From Thiocapsa roseopersicina (GTDB lineage Bacteria; Pseudomonadota; Gammaproteobacteria; Chromatiales; Chromatiaceae): DNA of 33,277 nucleotides. The stretch spans positions 1 to 33,277 of the forward strand of contig NZ_FNNZ01000033.1 in NCBI RefSeq assembly GCF_900106925.1, written 5' to 3'. A program made the translations under genes and the position numbers. The notes under the pieces were generated by a model. It worked only from the letters and a program-made list of their open reading frames with translations, was not told the DNA's origin and searched no databases. Shown piece by piece: positions 15,748-25,010 of this stretch (positions are counted from its first letter, which is position 1; each line of letters starts with the position of its first letter).

Positions 15748-15769
15748 GAAGCCGGCTGCTTGGTGCGAC

Positions 15770-15794
15770 GAGCTTGCCTTCAGCTGGCAAGCTC
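15770..15794. terminator. Hairpin between convergent genes, candidate bidirectional terminator
   Basis: GAGCTTGCC and GGCAAGCTC form a perfect 9-bp stem around a 7-base loop. The stop codon of the minus-strand glycosyltransferase begins in the loop. There is no clear T-run on either side, so termination is probable only from position between converging genes. Confidence 0.5.
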
Positions 15795-16853
15795 CCGATA
15801 CAGGCTCAGATACTGATCCAGGATCGCATCGCGGCTGAAATTGCGCTGCACCCGAGCATGGCCGCGCTCGGCGAGGCCCGACATGAGCGTCGGGTCGGAC
15901 AGCACCTCCCGAATCCCCTCGGCGAGTGCGACCGCATCCGCGCAGGGCACGGCCCATCCGTCCTCGCCATTCCGCACGATCTCCCGCGCCCCGCGAAAAT
16001 TGGCCGTCACCAGGGGCTTTCGCCAGGCCCATGCCTCCAGGATGACGTTGCCCATCGGCTCCTCGTCCAAGGACGGGAAGACGACGAGATCCGCCATCTG
16101 CAGATAGGCCGAGGGATCCTTCTCCCAGCCGGTCCAGAGGATGCGCTTATTCTGCCCGACCTCGATCGCCTGACGATGCAGCGCCGGCCCCAAGGGTCCG
16201 TCGCCGACGATGATCAGGCGCAGGGGTCGTCCGTCGATCGTCTCCGGGAGCCGGGCCATGGCATCGACAAGGTGCCGATGTCCCTTGAAGCCGACCAATC
16301 GGCCCAAGGTGACCATGACCAGGGCATCGTCCGGGATCGCATGCCGAGCGCGCAGCTCGGCCACCTGCTCCGGCGCCACCGGGTGCACCGGCTCGGCGAA
16401 GTTGTAGATGTGATGGACACGATCCGCCGGCAGGCCGTTTTGGATCATCCAGTCGCAGAGCTGCTTGGTGTTGCCGATCCAGCCGTGGGCATGTCGAAAA
16501 GGTCCGAGCGCGTAATAGCCGCCCAGCCGAGCAAGATGAACCGGACCTTTCGACGGCCTGATGTGCGTCAGCCGGGTGGCCCGCCCCATATAGGTCTGGA
16601 CGATGTCCGGGCGCACCCGGGCGATGGTGCGCGAGACGGCATCGCGCGAGAGCGGATCCCAGGTCGTGAGAAAGGGCAGGCGATGGACCTGGAGTGATCC
16701 GTAGTCGAGATCGTCGAGACCGCTGCCGCGGCGGATCGCCAGGTCGACGGGGGCTCCGCGCTCGGCGAGCGCAAGGCTGAAGCGGATCGCCCAGCGCTCG
16801 GCACCGCCGAGGGCCTTGCTGGCGACCATTTGGAGACTGGATGGATCTGACAT
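15780..16853 (-). CDS. GT4-type glycosyltransferase
   Basis: 357 aa from the ATG at 16853; an in-frame TTG at 16874 would add seven residues, and neither start has a good ribosome-binding site. The N-terminal MVASKALGGAERWAIRFSLAL is the GGAE acceptor-side loop of GT4 enzymes. The C-terminal Rossmann half has MVTLGRLVGFKGHRHLVDAM, LIIVGDGPLGPALHRQA and the nucleotide-sugar E-x7-E region FPSLDEEPMGNVILEAWA. It transfers a sugar in LPS core or O-antigen assembly in the cytoplasm. It lies 32 bases after the preceding glycosyltransferase in the same operon. The donor and acceptor cannot be told from sequence. Confidence 0.88.
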   Translation of the reverse strand: MSDPSSLQMVASKALGGAERWAIRFSLALAERGAPVDLAIRRGSGLDDLDYGSLQVHRLPFLTTWDPLSRDAVSRTIARVRPDIVQTYMGRATRLTHIRPSKGPVHLARLGGYYALGPFRHAHGWIGNTKQLCDWMIQNGLPADRVHHIYNFAEPVHPVAPEQVAELRARHAIPDDALVMVTLGRLVGFKGHRHLVDAMARLPETIDGRPLRLIIVGDGPLGPALHRQAIEVGQNKRILWTGWEKDPSAYLQMADLVVFPSLDEEPMGNVILEAWAWRKPLVTANFRGAREIVRNGEDGWAVPCADAVALAEGIREVLSDPTLMSGLAERGHARVQRNFSRDAILDQYLSLYRELAS

Positions 16854-16885
16854 AAGCGACTGTAGCAAGGTCAAGAGGAAATTCG

Positions 16886-17992
16886 TTACCCCGGCCCGGA
16901 GCGCCGCGCAGCTTCGCGCGACAGCTCCCGATAGACCGCGAGGTTGCCGTTCACCATGGCGTCGATGGAGAACTCGCGTGCCATCAGGGCCTGTCCGCCT
17001 GCGCCGAGTCTTCGGCGGCGCTCGGGATCGGAGAGCAGGGCCTCGAGCGCGGCCCGCAATGCCGCGATGTCGCCGGGAGGCACCAGAAGCCCGTTCTCGC
17101 CGTCGCGCACCGCCTCCGGGATGCCGCCGACGCGGCTCGCGACGATCGGCACGCCGGCGCTGGCGGCCTGGAGCAAGGAGACGCCGAGCCCTTCCATGCG
17201 CGCCGGGTGGACGAGGAGATCCAGGCAGGGCATGATCTCGGCGAGATCGTCGCGGAAGCCGAGGAGCCGGACGCGCGCGGTCAGGCCCTTCCGATCGATC
17301 TGTGCATCGAGCGCATCCGCGATCGGCCCCTTCCCGAAGAAGAGCACCTGCAGGCCGGGATAGCGATCCATCAACGGGGGCAGTGCCTCGATCAGATCGG
17401 CGTGTCCCTTACGCTGAATGAGTTGGGCGACGACGCCGATCAGGAGTGCATCCTCGGGCACCCCGAGTCGGGCGGCGATCGAGGCGCGCGCGCAGGGCCG
17501 GGCGTAGGTGGCATAGTCGACCGCGCTGCGCACGACCCGCAGCTTCTCGGCGGGCAGTCCCTCGGCAAGCAGCACGTCGCGAATCCCCTCCGAGATGGCC
17601 ACCACGCGATCGAAGAGCCTGTACTTGAGTGCGACCAGCCAGCGCGGCTCGGGGTTGTCGACCCGGCGGGTGTGGATGACCGGCACACCGCTCAGGCGCG
17701 CAGCAATCCCGCCCATGACGTCGGCGCCGATGCGACTGTGCAGATGCACCAGATCCGGTCGACTCGCACGGATGAGGCGTCGCAGACGCGTAACCATCGG
17801 CAGGTCCAGATCGCCGCGCATCCGCAGGCCATAGACCCGCGCAACGGGCGCAGCGGCCTCCGCCAGGGCACATCCGGCGGGGCAGGCGAGCAGATTCTCG
17901 TGACCGCGCGCGGCGAGCCCGCGCAGCAGGTGCAGGACCTGATAGGACCCGCCGTAGAGATGGCGCCCGCCTTCGACGTGAAGGATCCTCAC
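16886..17992 (-). CDS. GT4-type glycosyltransferase
   Basis: 368 aa from the GTG at 17992. It starts RILHVEGGRHLYGGSYQVLHLLRG, a normal GT-B N-terminus with a glycine-rich loop. The C-terminal half has GVVAQLIQRKGHADLIEAL, VLFFGKGPIADALDA and the HPARMEGLGVSLLQAASAG motif with its E-x7-E-like glutamate. The frame is open further upstream, but the GTG overlaps the stop of the heptosyltransferase-like gene (GTGA), giving a coupled start. The role is LPS or surface glycan assembly. DLVHLHSRIGADVMGGIAAR is typical of LPS-core GT4 enzymes. Confidence 0.88.
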   Translation of the reverse strand: MRILHVEGGRHLYGGSYQVLHLLRGLAARGHENLLACPAGCALAEAAAPVARVYGLRMRGDLDLPMVTRLRRLIRASRPDLVHLHSRIGADVMGGIAARLSGVPVIHTRRVDNPEPRWLVALKYRLFDRVVAISEGIRDVLLAEGLPAEKLRVVRSAVDYATYARPCARASIAARLGVPEDALLIGVVAQLIQRKGHADLIEALPPLMDRYPGLQVLFFGKGPIADALDAQIDRKGLTARVRLLGFRDDLAEIMPCLDLLVHPARMEGLGVSLLQAASAGVPIVASRVGGIPEAVRDGENGLLVPPGDIAALRAALEALLSDPERRRRLGAGGQALMAREFSIDAMVNGNLAVYRELSREAARRSGPG

Positions 17993-19026
17993 GGCGCGGT
18001 CCCGAGCACGCCGCGGGCCGCGTCCAGGATCTCCTCGATCGTGATCAGACGCATGCAGGTGAAGGCCCCGTCGCAGGTCGGGCGACGTTTGCAGGGCGAG
18101 CACTCGAGCTTGTGATACAGCACCCTGGCGTTGGCGCGGGTGGTGTCGAGATAGGGACAGGTCGAGCCGAAGAGGAGCAGGCTCGGGGTGCCGAAGGCGA
18201 TGCCCATGTGACCCAGGCCGGTGTCCACGCCGATCAGGAGCGATGCACGCTCGATCAAGGCCGCGGCCTCGATGAGGCTGGTGCGGCCCGCGAGGTCGAC
18301 CAAGGGGGTGTCGGCGGCATCGGCGATCCGTGTCGCCGCTTCGCGGTCCGCCGGACCGCCGAGCACGACCGGCGTCAGGCCGAGATCCGCCCGGATGCGT
18401 GCCGCAAGCGGTGCCCAACGCTCCTCGATCCAGTGTTTTTGCGGACGCGTCGTGAAGGGGCAGAGCACCGCAAAGCCGTCGCTCAGATCATGCTCGGCGA
18501 TGACCCGATCGGCGAAGTCCGCCTCGGTCTCGCCGTAATACACGGCCATCGCGAAGTCATCCGCCGGCAGACCCAAGGTCTGTGCCAGATAGAGATACTC
18601 CGATCCGATACGCTGGGGATCCCCGCCGCGCTGAACCGTGCGCGTCATCAGCCATTGGCTGCCCTCGCGCGAGCCCAGACCGATCCGATCGTGAGCACCC
18701 GAGAGCCGCGTCAGGGCGCCGCTCTTGAGCAATCCCTGCAGGTCGATGGCGAGGTCGAAGCGCCGCTCGCGCAGAGTCGTCCGCAGCGCCGCGATACCCG
18801 ATATCAGTTCCCGCAGCCGCCGCTCGCGCCACAGGCGCCGCCAGTGACCGAGCGGGCAAACGATGACCTCGTCGAGATCCGGGTGTCGGTCCAGCAAAGA
18901 GCGGTACTCCGGCTGGACCAGCCAGGCGATGTGCGCCTGCGGATAGGCGCGTCGTAGGGCCGCGATCAGGGGCGAGGCGAAGACGATGTCGCCGATCGCC
19001 GAGAGCCTGACGACAAGGATCTTCAC
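17989..19026 (-). CDS. GT9 heptosyltransferase-like LPS core enzyme (WaaC/WaaF family)
   Basis: 345 aa from the GTG at 19026. KILVVRLSAIGDIVFASPLI is the canonical GT9 opening (RLSxIGD). DLAIDLQGLLKSG and GLGSREGSQWLM follow. The nucleotide-sugar region is FTTRPQKHWIEERWA, and LIGVDTGLGHMGIAFGTP is the conserved D-T-G-x-x-H motif. A cysteine cluster near the end (CSPCKRRPTCDGAFTC) is usual in the family. It adds heptose, or a related sugar, from an ADP-activated donor to the lipid A inner core. The GTG overlaps the stop of the O-antigen ligase gene, and its own stop overlaps the next start, so the three genes are coupled. It is closest to heptosyltransferase I in general pattern, but waaC against waaF cannot be decided. 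Confidence 0.9.
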   Translation of the reverse strand: MKILVVRLSAIGDIVFASPLIAALRRAYPQAHIAWLVQPEYRSLLDRHPDLDEVIVCPLGHWRRLWRERRLRELISGIAALRTTLRERRFDLAIDLQGLLKSGALTRLSGAHDRIGLGSREGSQWLMTRTVQRGGDPQRIGSEYLYLAQTLGLPADDFAMAVYYGETEADFADRVIAEHDLSDGFAVLCPFTTRPQKHWIEERWAPLAARIRADLGLTPVVLGGPADREAATRIADAADTPLVDLAGRTSLIEAAALIERASLLIGVDTGLGHMGIAFGTPSLLLFGSTCPYLDTTRANARVLYHKLECSPCKRRPTCDGAFTCMRLITIEEILDAARGVLGTAP

Positions 19027-20339
19027 CCGCGGCCGTCCCCCGAGGACTCGGTCAGCCTTGCGAGACGGAAGCTGTAGGCGGACCCTGCGAGCAGAATCCA
19101 GAACACCATCCAGTCGCTGCGTACCACGCGATAGTTGAACAGATTCCAGATCAGTACGAACACGAGGGTGACCACGAAGAGCCGGCAGAGATCCGCGGGG
19201 ATTCGCCCGGCGCGACACTCGTTGCCGGTCGCGCGCACCAAGGCCCAGACGAGCGCGACAGCCAACAGCAGACCGACGGTGCCGAGCTGAAACAGCGTCT
19301 CGGCGTAGGCGTTGTGCAGGTGCGGCAGCCACTCGAGGTTGTCCATGAGGGTGTCCGCTCGTCCGCTCGCGGCGATCCATTCGCGGCTGGTGCCTGCACC
19401 CCAGCCGAACCAGGGACGTTCGCGCCATTTCTCGACGGTGAAGAGCAGGGCGTTGACGCGCAGGCCGACCGGGTCGGAGGTCACCTCGGTCACATCGCCG
19501 CTGATCACCTGTTGCAGGGTCTCGGTCTGGTCGGTGAGGCGCATCTCGATGGTCTGATACTGGCTCGACAGGATGGCCCCGAGGGCGGCGGCGACCAGCA
19601 GGATCGCAAGCCAGCGTCGGCGTGTCGGTGTTGCCGTCGTCGCCTGCCGCGCTCGCCATTCCATCAAGACCAAGACCGACAGCCCGCCGAGAAAGCCGAG
19701 CCAGGAGCCGCGCGACTGCGACAGGAGCAGGCCCTCCAGCATGACGAGCAGCCAGATGGCCCAGAGTGTCGTCGCGAGCCAACGCTTCCAAGGACGATCG
19801 CGCTCCGCCCAGAAGGCACGGCGCGTCGCGAGGAGTCCGAGCGCTCCGAGCCCGGCGAACATGCCGAAGGCGATCGCCGGCAGGTAGGACTCGAACCGGG
19901 TCGAGAAGAAGGCGGCGTCGAAGGTCGCCCAGTCGATCTTGCGAAAGGTCGCAAGGGTGAAGCCGGCAAGCCCGAGCAGCAGGATCAGGCGCACCCTGTC
20001 CGGGCGTCCGGCGGCCCAGTAGGCGAGCGGGATGAAGAGCAGCAGCTTCACCCAGTCCGTTCCGTTGTCGACGACGGCCTGTGCCAGCGCCGGGGTCGGC
20101 TCCAAAAAATAGGCGATCGCGCTGTGCACGGCGACATAGAGGCCGAAGGCCAGGGCCAGCAGGGCGACCGGATCCCGTGCGAGCCGCCGCCAAGCGTCGA
20201 ATCGAATCAGGAAGACCAGGGTCAGCAGAACCAGGCCGACGGTGGCCGGGGTGATCCCGAGCAGCCCGAAGAAGGCAAAGACATAGAGGCCGACGAGACC
20301 GGCACGTAACCAGCCGTCGGTCGGCGCGATGCTCGGCAT
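19023..20339 (-). CDS. O-antigen ligase family membrane protein (WaaL/Wzy_C)
   Basis: 438 aa from the ATG at 20339, with about ten to twelve hydrophobic helices. A large periplasmic loop carries the Wzy_C features: SQSRGSWLGFLGG, then RVNALLFTVEKWRERPWFGWGAG, then LEWLPHLHNAYAETLFQLG with the catalytic-type His. It would join O-polysaccharide to lipid A-core on the periplasmic face. The open frame continues to 20603, but that leader is Arg/Ser-rich and not membrane-like. It is the first gene of the minus-strand LPS operon, divergent from the glycosyltransferase at 20593. A Wzy polymerase cannot be fully excluded. Confidence 0.87.
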   Translation of the reverse strand: MPSIAPTDGWLRAGLVGLYVFAFFGLLGITPATVGLVLLTLVFLIRFDAWRRLARDPVALLALAFGLYVAVHSAIAYFLEPTPALAQAVVDNGTDWVKLLLFIPLAYWAAGRPDRVRLILLLGLAGFTLATFRKIDWATFDAAFFSTRFESYLPAIAFGMFAGLGALGLLATRRAFWAERDRPWKRWLATTLWAIWLLVMLEGLLLSQSRGSWLGFLGGLSVLVLMEWRARQATTATPTRRRWLAILLVAAALGAILSSQYQTIEMRLTDQTETLQQVISGDVTEVTSDPVGLRVNALLFTVEKWRERPWFGWGAGTSREWIAASGRADTLMDNLEWLPHLHNAYAETLFQLGTVGLLLAVALVWALVRATGNECRAGRIPADLCRLFVVTLVFVLIWNLFNYRVVRSDWMVFWILLAGSAYSFRLARLTESSGDGRG

Positions 20340-20408
20340 GAGGCGGGGCGAATCGGGCAAGGGCTGGGTCTCGACGGGTTCTCGGGATAAGGATATCGCC
20401 TCGGGACG

Positions 20409-20421
20409 GGTATGATATACC
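20409..20421. promoter_or_regulatory. Palindrome in the divergent waaL-glycosyltransferase spacer
   Basis: GGTATGATATACC is a 13-base palindrome lying 70 bases upstream of the ligase start. It contains TATGAT, similar to a -10 box. Either an operator or promoter is possible; no paired -35 is convincing. Confidence 0.25.
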
Positions 20422-20592
20422 GAGCGCACGTGGGTTTTTCGCCGCATTGCAGCCCCGCGCGCGCCGGGCCGGCGGTGCGAATTCAGCCGCCGAAGCGCCG
20501 AGCTGCCCGCGTCGCTCCGACGGCAGTGCCCGGACAATTCGACATCCAACATGAGACTCGGCCCGATGCGACCGCCGTGTCGAGGACGATCA

Positions 20593-21774
20593 ATGCCCGT
20601 CATCCCCTCGTCGAATCAACCCATCGCCGAACCTACGTCTCATCCGGCGCCGAATTCGGCGTCGCGCCCGGTGTGCCTCTTTATCCCGAGCTTCGGCGAC
20701 GGCGGGGTGGAGCGCATGATGGTCAACATCGCCCGAGGGATCGCCGATCAGGGTGTGCCGGTCGACTTCGTGGTCGGCCGGCGCGATGCACCCTTTCTGG
20801 ACAGTCTGCCGGCAACGGTGAGCCTCCATGCGCTCGGCCGTGTCCCGCCGCGGGAGCGACAGCGCTTCCTCGCCGAGTATGTCGAGCGGAGCCGTCCGGC
20901 CGTCGTGCTGTCGGCCAAGACCGAGGACGATCGCATCGCGCTCGCGGTGAAGGCAGCCTCGTCGACCGACACCCGGTATTTTCTGCGCCCCGGCACCACC
21001 ATGTCCGAGCGCTGGCGTGCGCGCGGGAAGAATTGGCTCAAACGCTGGTGGGAGCAGCGCGAGCTGCGGCGTCTCTTCCAGCGGGCAGACGGGGTCGTTG
21101 CCGTATCGGAAGGGGTTGCGGCAGACATCGCCTCAGTCACGGGCATCCCGCCGAGTCGCGTTCGGGTGGTGCGCAACCCCAACATCACGCCCGAGTTCTA
21201 TGCGCAGGCCCGGGAGCCGCTTAATCACCCCTGGTTCGGCACCGACCAGCCGCCGGTGATCATGGGCGTAGGCGGCCTACGGACCCAAAAGGACTTCGCG
21301 ACCCTGATCAAGGCGTTCGCCCTGCTGCATGCGCGTCTGCCCTGCCGGCTGATGATCCTCGGACAGGGCCGCCAGCAGGGGCGCCTCCTGCGCCTCGCGC
21401 GGGATCTGGGCATTGCGGACGACGTGTCCCTGCCCGGTTTCGAGCCCAATCCCTACCGCTTTCTGGCACGCGCCAAGCTCTTCGCACTCTCTTCGCTCTG
21501 GGAAGGCTCGCCCAATGTCCTGACCGAGGCGCTCGCGCTGGGTACACCCGTGGTCTCGACCGATTGTCGCAGCGGTCCGCGGGAGATCACCCGCGACGGC
21601 GCGTTCGGCGCCTTGGTGCCCGTCGGCGATGTCGAGGCACTGGCGGCCGCCATGGAAGAGACCCTGCGCAATCCGCCGCCGCCCGATCTCCTGAAGGAAG
21701 CGGTTCAGGAGTATCGGATGGACATCAGCGCACGGCGCTATCTCGCGGCCTTCGGGCTGATCGCCGAAAGCTGA
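20593..21774 (+). CDS. GT4-type glycosyltransferase
   Basis: 393 aa. The ATG at 20593 has GAGGA seven bases upstream and is preferred over the in-frame ATG at 20551. The N-terminal CLFIPSFGDGGVERMMVNIA is the GG(V/A)E acceptor loop. C-terminal features are VGGLRTQKDFATLIKAFAL, CRLMILGQGRQQGRLL and the donor motif SLWEGSPNVLTEALALG. It is a close paralog of the convergent gene at 21796-22929: both share CRLMILGQGR, GTPVV.TDC.SGPREI and LVPVGD..ALAAAM. It is the only plus-strand gene in the surface-glycan cluster. The donor sugar is unknown. Confidence 0.9.
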   Translation: MPVIPSSNQPIAEPTSHPAPNSASRPVCLFIPSFGDGGVERMMVNIARGIADQGVPVDFVVGRRDAPFLDSLPATVSLHALGRVPPRERQRFLAEYVERSRPAVVLSAKTEDDRIALAVKAASSTDTRYFLRPGTTMSERWRARGKNWLKRWWEQRELRRLFQRADGVVAVSEGVAADIASVTGIPPSRVRVVRNPNITPEFYAQAREPLNHPWFGTDQPPVIMGVGGLRTQKDFATLIKAFALLHARLPCRLMILGQGRQQGRLLRLARDLGIADDVSLPGFEPNPYRFLARAKLFALSSLWEGSPNVLTEALALGTPVVSTDCRSGPREITRDGAFGALVPVGDVEALAAAMEETLRNPPPPDLLKEAVQEYRMDISARRYLAAFGLIAES

Positions 21775-21795
21775 TCGGCAAGAATCAATCGGCGC

Positions 21796-22929
21796 TTACC
21801 CCGCCCACCGCGGCAACCGCATGGCATCCAGATAGGCATCGGTGCTCGCTTCGATCTCGTAGGGTCGGGCGGCGTCCCGAAGCAGTGCCGTGGGCGGCGG
21901 TGCGTCCAGGGTCTGCAGCATGGCCGCCGCCAAGGCGGAAGCGTCGCCGACCGGCACCAAGGGGCCGATGCGTCCGTCCTGCAGGATCTCGCGCGGGCCG
22001 CTCGGACAATCGGTTGCCACCACGGGTGTGCCGACCGCGAGTGCCTCGATGATGACGAAGCCAAGCCCCTCCCAGCGCGATGTGAAGGCGAAAAGATCGG
22101 CATGGGCCATGAAGGCATAGGGTTCGGGGACGAAACCGGGCAGGGCGACATCCTCGGCCACGCCCAGCTCGGCGGCGAGCGCGAGCAGGCGCTCGCGTGC
22201 ACGGCCTTGGCCCAGGATCATGAGACGGCACGGGCGTTGTGCCCGCACCCGCGCGAAGGCACGCAGCAAGGTTTCGAAGTCCTTGCGTCTGCAGAGCTCG
22301 CCCGCGCCCAAGATCAGAGGCATGTCGGACCGGCCGAGCCAGGGATGATCAGGCCGCGCCAAGTCCTCCGTGAAAAGCGACGCCGGCACTACCGGCGAGG
22401 GCACCACGCGGATGCGCTCGCGCGCCAAGCCGGTGTAGCGCGCCATATCGTCCGCGACGCCTGCGCTGGTCACGATGACCTGATCGGCGAAGGGGTAGAG
22501 TCGGCCCATCGAGGTGCGCTGGACCCAGCGCTCGAGCGCGCCGCGGGTCGCCAGATCGATCGAGATGGTCGTCCCCGAGCTGAAGACCAGGCGCGTCGGC
22601 CCCCCTCCGAGTCGGCGGGCAACCCAGACGGCAAGCAGTGCGGTGCGATTCACCCGATCCTTGTCCGAGAGCATCACGGCCGGACGCTCGCGGCGCAGAT
22701 AGCGCACCAGCGCCGGCAGGCAGGCGTAGGTGTGCCGCGAGCCCAGATCGACCACCGAGACCCCGTCCGGGATCGTGTCCAGATGCGGCCCATGTCGACG
22801 GACCTTGAGCAGATCGACGCGATAGCCCCGACGCGCCAGGGCCGGGATCAGATGCTTGGCCGCGCGGTCGACCCCGCTGTGACCGGAGGTCGAGAAGAAG
22901 CAGGCAATCCGTTGAGCGGTCGTCGCCAT
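21796..22929 (-). CDS. GT4-type glycosyltransferase, paralog of the convergent neighbour
   Basis: 377 aa from the ATG at 22929, two bases after the asparagine synthetase stop, so the two are cotranscribed. The N-terminus RIACFFSTSGHSGVDRAAKHLIPAL has SGVDR where the GGxE loop is usual. Later come ILGAGELCRRKDFETLLRAFA, CRLMILGQGRARERLLALA and TSRWEGLGFVIIEALAVG with the conserved E-x7-E-like pair. It is inverted relative to its paralog at 20593, only 21 bases away. Role in surface-polysaccharide assembly is inferred from context. Confidence 0.88.
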   Translation of the reverse strand: MATTAQRIACFFSTSGHSGVDRAAKHLIPALARRGYRVDLLKVRRHGPHLDTIPDGVSVVDLGSRHTYACLPALVRYLRRERPAVMLSDKDRVNRTALLAVWVARRLGGGPTRLVFSSGTTISIDLATRGALERWVQRTSMGRLYPFADQVIVTSAGVADDMARYTGLARERIRVVPSPVVPASLFTEDLARPDHPWLGRSDMPLILGAGELCRRKDFETLLRAFARVRAQRPCRLMILGQGRARERLLALAAELGVAEDVALPGFVPEPYAFMAHADLFAFTSRWEGLGFVIIEALAVGTPVVATDCPSGPREILQDGRIGPLVPVGDASALAAAMLQTLDAPPPTALLRDAARPYEIEASTDAYLDAMRLPRWAG

Positions 22930-22931
22930 GG

Positions 22932-24761
22932 TCAGGTGCCGCTCGCGATCCAATCCAAGGGGTCCTCGTCGGGGGAGGGTGCGAGCCCGGGCTGCTCGAT
23001 GAAGAGCCGATGCCAGATCGCGAACTGCATGAGACCGAACAGCTCGCGACTGCCGCCCTTGGCGGCCTGACGGGCGGCGACCAGATCCGGGATGGACTCG
23101 ACGCGGAACCACTCGCGGATGCCCCGGCTCCGCGCCAGGCGCTCGCCGACACGGGCCGCCACATCGCCGGTCAGCCAGTCGCCGACCGGGACGTGGAAAC
23201 CGCGCTTGGGGCGCGTTAGATGTCCCGGCGGGAGCATGGGCTCGGCCCAGCGCTTGAGCAGCCATTTGCCCTGATGGCCCTTGACCTTGAGCCCATCGGG
23301 CAGCGACAGGCCGAATTCGACGAGGCGATGGTCGAGGAAGGGCACCCGTCCCTCCAACCCGAAGCCCATCAGCATGCGGTCGGTCTTCACCAGCAGGTTG
23401 TCCGGGAGGGCCGTGACCAGATCGGTGTATTGGCGACGTTGCAGGTCGGACCAGCCCCTCGGGGTCGACCGCCAGGCTTGAAGAAAAGGCGTGCGATCCG
23501 GCGTCCTGACCGACCGGAGCGCCGGCCCGAGCAGCCGTCGGGACCAGTGTCCGGACCACTGACCACGGGTGCGGAAACCGCCGCTGCCCGGGCCGAGCAG
23601 GCCCTTGATCCAGCGCTCGGTCGGCGGCGGGCGATACCGGCCGTAGCCGGCGAAGACTTCGTCGCCGCCCTCGCCCGAGAAGACCACCTTCAGATCGGCC
23701 GCGGCGGTCTGGGCCAGGATCGAGGTCGGCAGGTTGGCATAGTCGCGCATCAGCTCGTCGGCCGCCCAGACCGTGTGCGGGATGCGTGCGAAGACCTGAT
23801 CGAGCTCGAGCGCCAGGGGGCGGTGATCCAGCCCGAAATGCGCCGCGACCCGCGCCGCCTCGTCCAGCTCATCTGCCATCGCCGTGCCGCGATAGCCGAC
23901 CGAGAAGCTCTTGATGCGGCCGGCCCCGTGGGTGTGCAGCAGCGCGGCCAGCACGGCGGAGTCCACACCGCCCGAGAGGAAGAGCCCGAAGGGGACGTCC
24001 GAGCGCATGTGCTCGCGCATGGCCGCGTGCATGAGCCCGTCCAGCTCGGCTTGCGCCTCCTCGAGGCCGATCGCGCGGGTCGCGATGTCGAGCGCCGACC
24101 AGTAGCGCCTGTGCTCGATGCGCAGATCCCGATCGATGATCAGGATCTCGCCGGGCGGCACCCGTCGGATGCCCTCCAGGATGGTCTCCTCGCCGCTCGC
24201 GAACTGATTCTGCAGGAATTGCCGCAAGGCGACCGGACTCACGCGGGGTTGCCCCGGCAGGATCGGCAGGAGGGCCTTGATCTCGGAGGCAAAGGCGATG
24301 CGATCGGGCAGCTGCACGTAGAAGAGCGGCTTGATCCCGAGCCGATCGCGCCCGAGGATCAGCCGCTCGGCCTGCGCATCGTGGAGCGCGAAGGCGAACA
24401 TGCCGCGCAGCTCGACGGGAAAATCCAGCCCGTGCATGGCATAGGCGTGCAGGATGGTCTCCGAGTCCGAGTCGGTCCGCGGCTCGCGACCCTGCGCGCG
24501 CAGCGCCGCATTCAGCTCGATATAGTTGTAGACCTCGCCGTTGGCCGCCAGCGCGAGCTGCCCGTCTGCCGAGACCATCGGCTGATGCCCGGTGGCGAGC
24601 CCGATGATCGACAGCCGCGTCTGCGCCAGCCCGACCGGGCCGTTGCAATGGATGCCGTGATCGTCCGGGCCGCGGTGGGCCAGGGTCGCGGCCATCCGCC
24701 GCAGCGCGTCCGGATCCGGACGCACGCCGTCTCGCAACATGAAGCCCGCGATCCCGCACAT
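22932..24761 (-). CDS. asnB: Asparagine synthetase (glutamine-hydrolysing), AsnB family
   Basis: 609 aa. Cys2 of MCGIAGFML is the glutaminase nucleophile, supported by RLSIIG, NGEVYNY and SDSETILHAY in the N-terminal glutamine amidotransferase domain. The synthetase domain carries the PP-loop LFLSGGVDSAVLAALLH, then VVFSGEGGDEVFAGYGRY and LVKTDRMLMGFGLEGRVPFLD. The usual reaction is ATP-dependent transfer of glutamine ammonia to aspartate. Within a glycan cluster some AsnB-like enzymes amidate sugar acids instead, so the substrate is open. It is coupled to the following glycosyltransferase. The 249 bases upstream contain no gene and must hold its promoter, but I see no convincing box. Confidence 0.92.
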   Translation of the reverse strand: MCGIAGFMLRDGVRPDPDALRRMAATLAHRGPDDHGIHCNGPVGLAQTRLSIIGLATGHQPMVSADGQLALAANGEVYNYIELNAALRAQGREPRTDSDSETILHAYAMHGLDFPVELRGMFAFALHDAQAERLILGRDRLGIKPLFYVQLPDRIAFASEIKALLPILPGQPRVSPVALRQFLQNQFASGEETILEGIRRVPPGEILIIDRDLRIEHRRYWSALDIATRAIGLEEAQAELDGLMHAAMREHMRSDVPFGLFLSGGVDSAVLAALLHTHGAGRIKSFSVGYRGTAMADELDEAARVAAHFGLDHRPLALELDQVFARIPHTVWAADELMRDYANLPTSILAQTAAADLKVVFSGEGGDEVFAGYGRYRPPPTERWIKGLLGPGSGGFRTRGQWSGHWSRRLLGPALRSVRTPDRTPFLQAWRSTPRGWSDLQRRQYTDLVTALPDNLLVKTDRMLMGFGLEGRVPFLDHRLVEFGLSLPDGLKVKGHQGKWLLKRWAEPMLPPGHLTRPKRGFHVPVGDWLTGDVAARVGERLARSRGIREWFRVESIPDLVAARQAAKGGSRELFGLMQFAIWHRLFIEQPGLAPSPDEDPLDWIASGT

Positions 24762-25010
24762 CAGCGGGTCGACTCGGCTCGAGCGCGAGGCGGGGGCGGG
24801 GTCAACTCCATGGCGGCGCGGGGATCCGAGTCATTGGCCTGGTGCATCCTGATGTGGGCACGACGACCTCGTCGGCGCGCTCCATTGTCGGACGAGCCGA
24901 TCGGCCCTGACAAGGCCAATGCGTGGTGCACGGCCCGACAGCCGCTCCTCGACGCCACCGGTGCCGGCGGATCGGTGCCCGGGATCAACGCGCAGGTTCA
25001 ACCCGGGCGA

